Source of the DNA: Elmis aenea
Taxonomy: Eukaryota; Arthropoda; Insecta; Coleoptera; Elmidae
Direction of reading: 5' to 3'
Assembly (NCBI GenBank): GCA_947652605.1
Contig: OX393581.1
Coordinates: forward strand, 6,886,640-6,950,639
DNA length: 64,000 nucleotides
The notes beneath the pieces are model-generated. The model was not told the origin of the DNA and did no database searches. It saw only the letters and a program-made list of their open reading frames with translations. The stretch's first letter is position 1. Each line of letters starts with the position of its first letter. The translations under genes were made by a program, and so were the position numbers. Shown here in pieces: positions 9,901 through 17,961 of this stretch.

Positions 9901-11709
9901 AACTGTGTGTCAAAAATATTAATTTTACGAGATCAAAGTCTGTTTGATTCACTCAAAGAACTGTTTTGATCCCATTTTAGGACTTAATTATCAATATCGC
10001 GGTTATAACACAATGAAAATATATGAATAGGGTGTTGGAAATTATTACGTATAGTAAAATGGGGTAAAATTTACCCATTTTTAACTTAAAAAGTATAACC
10101 ACATAACGTTATACTGATTATTATTAAAAATTGTACTGGAAATTATCAATACTGCAACTTATTCATGCTTAAAAATTATATATTTTAGCTAGGCTGTACA
10201 ATAATCCGAACTTATCTTTCATTCCTGTACATTAAAAATAAACTCCCTACATATATCATAAACTATGAAATCGCACATAAAGTTTTGTAATTATTATTAA
10301 CCAATTTAAACTCGTTAAAGTGCACAGCACAAAGTGACGGACGCCTGCGAGAAGTTCATCACTACGTGCTGAAATTTACAGAATTTGTAATGAACTTACT
10401 TTTACTTTCACAAAAAGAATTAGGAAAAGTTCTGGTATCCATAATAATGAGACGAGGATATCAAAACAATGAATATAATACAAATACAGGCGTCTTTAGA
10501 ATGTAGCAGGCCGTTAACACAAACAATCCATCCATCAAATTAGCGCCATTATACATTACTGCGTTATTATTCATCGCAATTTGCTTCTCTATAAATCAAA
10601 AAGAGGATACAAGTTGAATTGAAAACTTTTGTCGAAATGAACATTAAAATAAAAAGTAATAAAACTGCACAGAAAGGCAGAATTTCGTTTAAAAATTAGA
10701 TTTATAATAAATTAATGGACACTTTGTAATAGCTACATTTTAAAAATATTATACAGAGTGTTTTTTACGCTTGGTCAAACTTGTGAAACTTTAAACATCG
10801 TTCACAATTTTCTTAAATACAACACCCTATATGTTTTTACATAGTCTTCTAGAAAATTTGATTGTCTTTCAAAAACTAACACATACGACGACCAAAGTCG
10901 CGCGACTATGTGTGTACGCGTACATGCAATTATTGCTAGTACTTCACAAACGCGCGACTCAAGTCGCGCGACAGAAAACACTCTGTGTGTGCTACGCCTT
11001 AAGCTCAATTTCCAAACTTATAATTGTTCCTTTACACAATTCTACAATCACTACAAAGCTTTTTAATTTAGCAAACTACTTTTAAGACTATGCTCATCAT
11101 ATTGTTCATTAGCTTCTAAAATCCAAAAACTGTACACCTAATTACTATGATATGCCAAAATCCCACCTCTTTAGTGAATATGAACTGTGGTGTAGTTGTA
11201 AAACATATTAAACATGCCTCAACAGGATTCACCTAAATTGAAAAACAAAGGAACTGTATAAAATAGAGCTACACATGAAATGCTCAAAATTAATTTTGAC
11301 ATCAAAAGAAATTATCTAGAAAGCGTTAAATCTCACCTTATGGTAAGCGTCCTTTTGCCACTGTTTTACTTTCGGAATGGTTTCATTACATAAGGTATCT
11401 CTAACTTTATTGTGAACATCACATCGTCTATCAGCTTCTCCTAGGACTCCCTTCCACGCTGCCTCCGTGGTGCCGTATTCGGGACCCTTCTCTATAAGGT
11501 CGTTCCATTTTTTCGACCACGCTTTTAGGCTTTTGGCATAATTTTTTTCTATTTCCGCTCTTTCGTTGACGAGCGTTATGAGGTCTCCGCATAATTTGTA
11601 GCCATCTTCGATTCGTTTTGTGGTTCTTTTATAATTGCCAGGCTCCCAGAAGGAATCGCTGGTCGCCACAAGCATATTATCGTCACTGTGGTGTGACATG
11701 GTTAGGCAC
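798..11709 (-). CDS. Synd: Syndapin/PACSIN, F-BAR protein, partial gene (3' end off the left edge)
   Basis: PACSIN/syndapin proteins bind and curve membranes through an N-terminal F-BAR dimer. They link this to dynamin, N-WASP and actin through a C-terminal SH3 domain, in endocytosis and membrane tubulation. Seven coding exons are readable on the minus strand with consensus splice sites and matching phases, giving about 382 residues (388 with the microexon). The order is: N-terminus with SDSFWEPGNYKRT, helices with WSKKWNDLIEKGPEYGT, AQKPWAKLLQKV, a YMEDM segment, MNWPQFE closing the F-BAR, then a linker with INQRP. The start ATG at 11699 sits 10 nt inside an exon with a good acceptor (polypyrimidine tract then CAG), so the 5' UTR continues in an upstream exon I cannot place. 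No SH3 codons are visible, and the last exon ends in phase 2 at 798, so the gene continues off the window. Introns are full of repeats. The family call is very secure from the F-BAR motifs. Confidence 0.96.
1302..1406 (-). CDS. Synd: Synd exon, linker with INQRP
   Basis: The exon is 105 nt, phase 0 to 0. It encodes DYTEEFRDISKGRSKES and MLINQRPVGEDLS. Insect syndapins have a similar segment just after the F-BAR domain. The acceptor is CTGTAG; the donor GTACGC is the weakest in the gene but is the one consistent with the phase of the next exon. Confidence 0.88.
1538..1658 (-). CDS. Synd: Synd exon, end of the F-BAR domain
   Basis: The exon is 121 nt. It completes the split Thr codon and adds 40 codons, with acceptor TTTATGTTTAG and donor GTATGC. 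It encodes LPQIYQELYHTINNAD, DLKWWSNNHG and MNWPQFE. The last motif is the conserved end of PACSIN F-BAR domains. Confidence 0.95.
1723..1939. mobile_element. hAT-type MITE, 217 bp
   Basis: Terminal inverted repeats CAGTGTTTCCCAAA and TTTGGGAAACACTG, with GGTACGCGTACC and GGGGTAC motifs just inside. The flanks TAGTAGAG and CTGTAGAC match at 6 of 8 positions, compatible with an old 8-bp target duplication. The terminal sequence is typical of hAT non-autonomous elements. It lies in a Synd intron. Confidence 0.8.
2158..2914. mobile_element. Foldback MITE, 757 bp, TA target site
   Basis: CAGGGTGGACCAAATTCGAA at the left is matched by its reverse complement at the right, ending ..CCACCCTG, with TA on both sides. 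The two halves keep pairing far inside: CTTCTTTATTTATTAAA near 2350 pairs with TTTAATAAATAAAGAAG near 2705. The element could therefore form a hairpin with arms of more than 300 nt. No coding capacity was seen. Confidence 0.85.
2956..3020. repeat. Fragment of a CAGTAAAAAC terminal-repeat family
   Basis: GTGTCCCAGTAAAAACT followed by CCAGCC is close to the start of the fragment at 33785 (GTTTCAGTAAAAACTTCC, CCAGCC). This indicates a shared repeat family with terminus CAGGGTGTYYCAGT. Only one end is visible. Confidence 0.45.
3154..3380 (-). CDS. Synd: Synd exon, F-BAR helices
   Basis: The exon is 227 nt, enters in phase 0 and leaves with two bases of a Thr codon; the donor is GTAAGT. It begins VRKMQDRVQKSKEEVQKTKE and includes NYNPKYMEDMTVVFDKCQ and RLKFIKSVLFNIQKHLDI, matching the family pattern QDKV..YMENM..VFEQCQ. 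The first exon bases are themselves GTAAGA, so the acceptor is directly followed by a donor-like sequence. Confidence 0.96.
3381..4861. other. Synd intron, no gene seen
   Basis: AT-rich intron between the microexon and the next exon. No coding or element boundary is recognised. Confidence 0.6.
4862..4879 (-). CDS. Synd: Synd candidate 18-nt microexon (GSLFQE)
   Basis: Between the flanking exons lies an 18-nt segment with a strong acceptor (TTTTTCTATATTCAG) and a strong donor (GTAAGC). It translates in the only compatible phase (0 to 0) to GSLFQE. Skipping it leaves the reading frame intact, so it would be a cassette insert of six residues after SSVSQDQ in the distal tip loop of the F-BAR. 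This is read from sequence only, with no transcript evidence. It could be a chance pair of splice-like sites, but the exact phase and good sites on both sides make it likely. Confidence 0.7.
5158..5670. mobile_element. TA-flanked MITE, CAGGGTG family, 513 bp
   Basis: The left end is CAGGGTGTTTCAGTTAACG. The right end, read in reverse, is CAGGGTGTCCCAGTTGTCG. Both are flanked by TA. The subterminal AACGGTAAGAGATA also occurs in the truncated copy at 1-85. No open frame was found. It lies in a Synd intron. Confidence 0.8.
6042..6230 (-). CDS. Synd: Synd exon, F-BAR wedge loop and helix
   Basis: The exon is 189 nt, phase 0 to 0, with acceptor TTATTTGCAG and donor GTAATT. It encodes 63 residues beginning SMMHLKERKDMEDAF, followed by the hallmark AQKPWAKLL and the tip segment TEKSASNQERNATGDSSVSQ. 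The tip segment aligns with the loop at the distal end of the PACSIN F-BAR dimer. Confidence 0.95.
6340..7140. repeat. Cluster of broken CAGGGTG-type repeat ends in a Synd intron
   Basis: TACAGGGTGATTG at 6494, ACACAGGGTGTCC near 6915 and a related ACTGGGTGTCC near 6350 are isolated ends of the CAGGGTG-terminated repeat group. No intact partner ends can be paired. No coding sequence was seen. Confidence 0.4.
7141..7859. other. Synd intron, no gene seen
   Basis: AT-rich. Two open frames of 63-71 codons have no recognisable motif. Confidence 0.5.
7860..9175 (+). pseudogene. Jockey-clade non-LTR retrotransposon, 5'-truncated and frameshifted RT
   Basis: The remnant encodes the C-terminal half of a jockey-type ORF2 (reverse transcriptase) in three successive frames. 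First comes HQFGFKNKHSTIDHV and FLDVAQAFDKVW (RT motif with the first catalytic Asp, near 8050). Then come AGVPQGRVLGPVLYLLY and the catalytic FADDTA (near 8305), followed by TAKYLGITLDAKLRW. The C-terminal part runs from about 8590 to 8967, ending LVRRLKRVKPFELV. Frame changes occur near 8083 and 8575. A 3' UTR-like tail runs to about 9175. It sits opposite in sense to Synd, inside its long intron. It is dead because of the frameshifts and the lost 5' half. Confidence 0.88.
9176..11336. other. Synd intron with a CAGGGTG-type repeat end and CpG palindromes
   Basis: ACACCCTGTATAAT near 9292 is a lone repeat terminus. GTCGCGCGAC occurs at 10897-10906 and 10963-10972 in an otherwise AT-rich intron. 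No exon or open frame with known motifs was found. Confidence 0.5.
11337..11709 (-). CDS. Synd: Synd first coding exon (F-BAR N-terminus)
   Basis: The exon holds 10 nt of 5' UTR, the ATG at 11699-11697 and 121 codons. It ends in phase 0 after YHK with donor GTGAGA. It encodes the start of the F-BAR domain, including SFWEPGNYKRT, ERAEIEKNYAKSLKAW and the conserved WSKKW. The end of the exon falls where vertebrate PACSINs carry the wedge loop, so the hydrophobic wedge residues (SMM) come from the next exon. The upstream acceptor is preceded by a T-rich tract. Confidence 0.96.
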
Positions 11710-11823
11710 CTGGAAAAAAAGGCAAAATTTATAAAAATCCGTAAAATGCAATTAATGTAACAAATACAAGGGAGTATTGATAACTCTTTGGTTCAGCCTT
11801 ATAGCAAAGTAATGTTACGGTAG

Positions 11824-12972
11824 GTATGCGCCAGAACAAAAGACGCTGAAATTCAAAAGCCTTTAAAATACAAACGCATCAAATGATATGTGGCAATGGT
11901 TGTTATGGAAAGTCAACAATATGTTTATTCGAATGTATTGTCAAAAAGATTCGAAATAGCGCAAAAAACGCAGGATTTTAAAAAAAAAAATTGAGCTTTA
12001 TTTTCGCTCATATGGAACTGGGGGGCAACAGAAAATCTCCAAAGCGCAATTAATAAAATATATGCATGGACAAAACAGTGGCATATAAAAATTAACGAAG
12101 AAAAATCTGTTCACTTAAATTTCACGAACCATAAACTACTTACCAGTGTATCTAAATAATAATACAATCCCTTGCAAGAGACTGCTAAATGCCTAAACTC
12201 AGATGTCAAGTTAAAATGGAAGGAACACGTCAAAAAGACGCTTTTAAATGTATGGTTTTCTGACGAATGCCACATCCGAGTGGATTTATCAATCGACAGA
12301 CGTCGATTTCTTGGCTTTGAACAACAGGACGTCATCTTAGAGAAACATCTTCATAGTTAGCGTGTAACAATTTGGTGTGCAGTATCTGCTAACGGAATAC
12401 CGGGTCCTCATTTTGTAAAAGACAAAAATCGAAATGCTGTTACTGCGAAGCAGATGCGATATAGAGAAATGATTCAAACACTATTCCTAACAGATCTCAA
12501 AATATTCTGCCGCGCCAGAAATCTTCAACTCGGTGGTTTCAACAGGATGGGGCTACTTGCCACACAACGAGAGAATCCAGTGATCTGCTTCATGAGAATT
12601 TTGATGACCGCGTAATCTCCCGTCTTTAGAGCTTTCCATATCCTGCTCGTTCACCTGATCTCACACCCCCTGATGCTTACAATTGGGGTATGCTAAAACA
12701 ATCCGTTTTTCGAGAGATCCCACCGCCAACCATTCATGAAGTACATGAATAGATTGTAACGTACATCAGAAAAATACAGCAGCCTCTTTTTACAAACTAG
12801 TTTAACAATCTTGGTAAACTTTACGGGTGCTGCCTGGAACGAAATGGCGAGCACAATGAACATGTTTTATACCCCAGAAATGCAGAAAATTTACTTATTT
12901 CTACTTTAGGTTGTTGTTATTTTCAAGTTTAATAAAGACTTGCTTTTCAGTGTCATTTGTTCTGGCGCATAC
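11824..12972 (+). pseudogene. Tc1/mariner-superfamily element (D..D41D type) carrying a jockey RT piece
   Basis: Perfect 17-bp terminal inverted repeats GTATGCGCCAGAACAAA are at 11824-11840 and 12956-12972, with TA next to each end. The right half encodes the transposase catalytic region with in-frame stops: WFSDECH (first Asp, about 12258), TIWCAVSANGIPGPHF, QQDGATCHTT (second Asp) and RSPDLTPPDAYNWG. The second and third Asp are separated by 41 residues. The N-terminal DNA-binding half is missing. In its place about 12010-12235 encodes a jockey-type RT segment (AINKIYAWTKQWHIKINEEKS, then SDVKLKWKEHVKK). The transposase is inactive: there are stop codons near 12358, 12632 and 12750. Confidence 0.85.
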
Positions 12973-12979
12973 AGTATTG

Positions 12980-13885
12980 TATTTAATATAATTACCCCTT
13001 AAGTGTAAGCAATTCACTAACCCCTCATAGTATTAACTAATCGAAAAGGTTTAATAGGGTTAGGAAATAAAATTTATAGCGAAACGATTCTTCTAAAATA
13101 GCAACTGGAATGCGTATTGGGTCATACAGACCCGAAACGCTAGTTGGTGGTCACATGGGCCATAAAAACGCTATTTTATCATTTAAAATGCAGCTAATGA
13201 ACTTTTAACCAGATTGTATATTGGGCAAAGATTTTTATACACTAACGCAAATATTTTTCATACCTTACAGTTCCTTAAATTAAACTCGAATCGTATAAAA
13301 ATATATTTACGATTATTGCCTCAAATTAATGGGCATTCCTCGCGCATAGGAAGAAAAAACTGTAATTTAACCGCGTTATAAACGTGTGTACATGTATATT
13401 TTACAATAAAAATGATCGTTAGTAACATCTGATGTAGCTTTAGGACCGATTTGAATGGTATTCTCGGTTTACATTAAAAACTGCCTTACAAATACTTAAT
13501 CAATTACGAAAATCACTTGTAACAGATCATTACGGTTTACAAAAAAGGTGACACGATTTAAGAATATAAATATTGAAAGCTATTACTTTCACTCGATCTG
13601 ATTACTTGATTACAGCTATATTATAAATATTTGTATATTTAAATGGGGAAAAAACGTATCTTACAACTTTTGGTGATCGTTAAATAAAAGCAGTAGGTAA
13701 TCAGTGTGAAACCTAAATGTTTTATTTAAGTGGATCAAACACTGGCTTATAAATATGCATTTATGCAAGTTTATATCTTGGACGTTTTTGTTGCAAGTTT
13801 TTCACATTTCTTGGTTGAAGAATGCATACATGTATGGCATTTTTTACTAGCTATAATGTTTCTAATTACCATCTCCATCCAAGTC
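12980..13885. other. No gene seen
   Basis: AT-rich DNA upstream of the visible Synd exons. GGGTCATACAGACCC near 13119 is a short hairpin of a type seen at piggyBac-like ends, but no partner was found. Confidence 0.4.
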
Positions 13886-13887
13886 AA

Positions 13888-14300
13888 CTGTAAAGCTGGG
13901 TTTACATCAGTCATGTGAGCTGATCAACTCACTTGCATTCATGTTGAGCTGCATCCACACCGAACGAGCGAGCAAGAGCAAACGATGTTTACCGCGAATG
14001 CTCGGGCGGTGTGGAAGCCTTCGTTAGCGAGCGAATATGTGTTCGCTCGCGCTCGGAATTGTTCCGTACCGTGTCGGTACTTCAAAGAAAGTTCAAGCAC
14101 TTGCTCGTTCAGTTTGGACGAGATTTTCGAACATTCACTTTATTCAGATTTTGGTGTTAGTGATTTTAAGTTATATTACCTAAATTTGTGGTAACTGACA
14201 AAATGCAGCGGACAAATGAGGAAATATAAGAACTGATTAATGCATACCGCGATCGCCCTAAACTATGGGAGTCCACAAGTAAATATTTTAACCCTCCATT
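13888..14300 (+). pseudogene. PIF/Harbinger-like remnant with MADF-type protein start
   Basis: AGCTGGGTTTACA preceded by TAA resembles a Harbinger terminus with its 3-bp target. From the ATG at 14203 a reading frame gives MQRTNEEI, a stop, then ELINAYRDRPKLWESTSKYF. This matches the start of MADF/Myb-like domains found in the accessory protein of Harbinger elements (pattern: Ile..Tyr..Pro-x-Leu-Trp..Tyr). The frame dies after about 30 codons and no right end was found, so this is a 3'-truncated fragment. GCTCG-rich inverted motifs near 13960-14060 may be subterminal repeats. Confidence 0.5.
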
Positions 14301-15684
14301 GCCCGCGCTATGAGGGATTCCCACAAAATTTCCACCAACCAAAAAGTTCTGATAAAAAAACCAACAGGGCTCGCACTTTTCAGTCCCCTGTAAAGGTGGG
14401 AGATGATTGAAAATATTAAAATGGGAAACCTTTTAATAAGTACCTATAAAACATTTATCAAATATCATTCTCCTACGTTTATCCAAATTTGAGAAATAAA
14501 ATAAAAACCGAATTTTACCGCTCCCCTTTAGGGGAGTGTAACTCCGAAAGAAGACGTCTAGGGGAAAAAAATTATATGTAAGACTCACTTAATTTTCGAT
14601 ACGGAATCACCTTCCGAAGTTTTTCGCAATATTTAACAAACACCCTGTATAATGAATACATTTTTACTATTTCCAGGAATCAGAATAGTTTTTCCCAGTA
14701 CCTAACCTTTTGGAAAATACACTTCATTTTATACACTGAACACTGAACAATTAGTGTTGTGCTAGCTTTGATTGTACAAAACATTTGTTTATTATCATGC
14801 TTTTAAACAGGGTCAAGTTTAAATTACTTAAAACGATGTACTAGCAATAAGTTTTGCAACATATCTAATTATTTAAACGTATCTTAAGTCGATATCGGCT
14901 AGCAATGCTTTTTCATGAAGGTTAATGTTATCTGTGTGCCTGTTTTCAAGTTAACTGCATAAAACACGAATGTCATTTAGTGCTTAAATATCATCTAGAA
15001 ATTGCCGTTCGCCGTTTCATCCAGCAAAGTAAATTCCATTTATAAAAGCGCAATATTGCTCCATAGGGAAATTTACAAAAAATAAACGTTGTCAGGAAAT
15101 TATCGCTTCAAAACTGAACACACTAAACTTGTGAAAATGTCGTTCGCAAATTTTTAACAAAAAATTTGGAAATTCTCATCCGTTACAACAAAACATATAA
15201 AAACACCCTTGTGTAGCAAGTCAAGAAACTAAAATACCTACCAATTTTGTTTGAGTTTCATTATAAATTAAAAAAACTAACTAGTTACAATAATTAATTA
15301 TATCCCATATGTTGTTCTATCGCATATAACATGTCATAACTACGTATTGTTTTAAAACGTTCCTAATGACATGCACCATGAACACTGTGATAATGGAATG
15401 ACAGAATGAATAAGCTGGGTTTTAAGTTTTAATAGCTTCAATAAATTTTCAGTACATAATCTACGCAGGGTTGAGCTTATGTAAAAAATAATTGTTCCAA
15501 TTTCGTAGCTACATTTCTTTAATGAACGCTAAAAAATATTTGCAATTTTTCTCATTTAAAATTGTGCAAGAGAATTGTTTTTTTATTATTGCGATCATAT
15601 CATTTTGTCTGTTATGTTACCAAGCAACAAACTTTTGTAACCATTACAAATGTCACGGTAAAATCTCAAGTCCTTATGTTATTA
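14301..15684. other. No gene seen; one lone CAGGGTG-type terminus
   Basis: AT-rich. The segment around 14500-14650 ends in ACACCCTGTATAAT, a right end of the CAGGGTG group; its left end cannot be located. Confidence 0.45.
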
Positions 15685-15692
15685 CTTATTAC

Positions 15693-16088
15693 CAGGGGTT
15701 TGGAGCGGAGCTCGGAGCTGGAGCACGGAGCAGTCGAGCAATAGGTTTTTGCCCGGAGCAGGAGCGGAGCCCGGAGCAAATAATTTTGATTGCTCCACTG
15801 CTCCAGTTTATTATGTACAATTTAAACAAAAACTACTTTTTTTCCTTTTTCTCAACGTTTGAAGATTAATAATCTGTTTTTTCAAACATTTATTTATTTC
15901 CACTCGTTTGTTAGGGCCAAATATTGTTATTTTTGACCAACTTCTACATATCCGATAAAATTAAAACTTTATTTTTAAAAACAATTTTTTTAATCAAAAC
16001 ACATTTTTTTTAATGTTAACAATATTTGGAGCAGGCATTTAGATGCCGGAGCGGAGAAAATAAAAAATTGGACTGCTCCAAACCCCTG
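15693..16088. mobile_element. hAT-type MITE with GGAGC motif arrays, 396 bp
   Basis: Termini CAGGGGTTTGGAGC and GCTCCAAACCCCTG are perfect inverted repeats. They are flanked by a perfect 8-bp target duplication CTTATTAC (15685-15692 and 16089-16096). Inside both ends GGAGC/GCTCC is repeated many times, probably transposase-binding subterminal repeats. A second, older and inverted copy lies at 55155-55560. The open frame across it is not a gene. Confidence 0.93.
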
Positions 16089-16209
16089 CTTATTACTACA
16101 GAAAATCATCTTTTAATAGGATTATGCACCTTTTGGAATAAGCGCTAAGCGCTGATGGTACCAAAAATTATGAAAATTACCAAACGCATAATGATTAAAT
16201 ACATGGAAG

Positions 16210-16986
16210 AATTGGGGAAATAAGCACTAAGGGCCCTATTGAACGAAGTAATAAAATCAAGAAAATTACCAAAGGATTGGAACATTATCCTACCATTATA
16301 CAAGAAAAAGGACAAAAACTATGATCGTTACAACAGAGGACAAAGGGCATAACATCACTTTAAATGGGCTTAGGTTGGAACAGGTACAAAGCTTTAATTA
16401 TTTAGGAGTGAGCATAGAGAAAAATGGAGGAATGGATAAGTAAATAAGCGAAAGGACGGAAAATGTGGGAAGAATAATTAACAGTTTAAAAACAACACTT
16501 TTTGGAAATAGAGAAGTCCCAAAACCAACAAAAGTGGAAGTGGTCAAAAATGTAGTAGCTCCGGCACTTTTATACGGAAGTGAAACGTGGACACTCACAA
16601 ATAAAAATAGTAGCCGAGTAAATGCAGCAGAAATGTGATTTCTATGAAAAATCCAAGGAAGAACAAAAAAAATATAGAATCAGAAACGAAACATATAGAG
16701 ATCAATTAAAGATAAAATCAGTTGAAATAAAAATGCAAGAAAGACAGCTGGGACGGTTGGGTCACATTTATAGAGTTTACCAGAAAAGCCTATGAAGCAA
16801 GATCACAGGGAAAAAATAAAAGAGGTAAACCGAGAAACACCTGGCAAAACGAAGTTAAAAAAGCAGCAACGGATAGAAACATCAAATGGAAAGACAACAA
16901 ATCTAGCACAAGAAAGAAAAACATGGAAAAAAGTCAGCACAACACAACTCAACAGTCCTACACCTAACAGTAGAAGGACTCGTGAC
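16210..16986 (+). pseudogene. RTE-like non-LTR retrotransposon, 3' part (copy A)
   Basis: A short RT motif (KLPKDWNIILPLYKKKD, about 16250-16315) is joined by an internal deletion to the C-terminal region. The latter holds GHNITLNGLRLEQVQSFNYL, then ALLYGSETWTLTNKN and a GRPRKTW-like basic end. Stops and frame changes make it inactive. The 3' UTR ends GGACTCGTGAC and resumes at 17954 after a hAT insertion. Copies of the same family are at 31513-32040, 41770-41955, 49255-49850 and 53063-53605. Clade assignment to RTE is inferred from the YLG..E and YGSETW motifs. Confidence 0.78.
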
Positions 16987-17953
16987 TAGTGTTGCCACGA
17001 GACGAGACGAGACGAGATTTATTCATTCTCGATCTCGATCTCGAAAATTCTCGAACGTGCAATCTCGGTCTCTAATTCGAGAATCTCGAGTCTCGAATTT
17101 TAAGTTCGTGCAAACCGAATTTATACATTGCAATGCTTTAACTAAGTGTCCCTGATGATATACAGAAAGAACGCTGTTGTTTCAAGTTCGGTGCTTCCCC
17201 TGTGTAAGCAAATAATGGGAACGCATATTATTAGATGCATGCATTTATTTCTTTAACTCTTTCAAGGGCAGCAAAGATCACTAAAAAAAAAGATTTAAAA
17301 GGGTAAACAAATTTTATTTGAATTTTTTAACACTGGAGTGCACTCCACGTACGAATCGGTTATTTTGAAAGATATATTCACAATTACGTATTTAATGTAA
17401 CATTTGCACTAATGTCCTGGGGCCGACAGCAATACAACAATTTGAGGAAGTCTATAAAAACTTTTACTTCAGAGATAATTCACCAAACCAAAATCAATTA
17501 TCAGCCGATTCTGGACCAGATGATTCCGATTCTGACGAAATGGGTTCTTTTAATTTAAATGTCCTATTTAACAAGTCCACAGTTTTCGAAAGCTGGCCTG
17601 ATTATTCGGAAATACCGCAACAGGCTTGACAGAGAGTCCGCAAGGGCATTGCTGTGCCTCAATGCTTGGCAATCTTGTAAATTTATTACACAATATTTAA
17701 AATAAATAAAAAGTTTAATTTGTAAGTGGTTTCCAAAAATGTATAAATAAAATATATATTAAAACTTTTCGTAGTTTTTCTTTATGTAAAAATACTGTCG
17801 AGATCGAGAATCTCGAGGATCTCGTCTCGAATTTTCGAGACGATTGTTAATCTCGTCTCGAATTTTCGAGACAGAAAAATGCCTGTCTCGATCTCGAAAT
17901 TCGAGACGAGACGAGACGAGATCGAGAATTGTCTCGTCTCGGCGGCAACACTA
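16987..17953. mobile_element. hAT-type element with TCTCGA arrays, inserted in RTE copy A
   Basis: Inverted termini TAGTGTTGCC and GGCAACACTA are flanked by a perfect 8-bp duplication CTCGTGAC (16979-16986 and 17954-17961). The uninterrupted site is seen in the RTE copy at 31513 (reads GGACTCATGACTAAATAA). Both ends are built of GAGACGAGACGAG and TCTCGAGA-type repeats. The inside holds a TTAACTCTTTCAAGGGC piece at 17253 and further sequence like the piggyBac-type MITE at 37586, in rearranged order. About 17460-17630 reads as an acidic open stretch (PDDSDSDEMGS) of unknown identity. Confidence 0.88.
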
Positions 17954-17961
17954 CTCGTGAC

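Noticed and set aside
15492..15869. 125-codon plus-strand ORF
   Set aside because: Its second half is translated from the GGAGC arrays of a hAT-type MITE.
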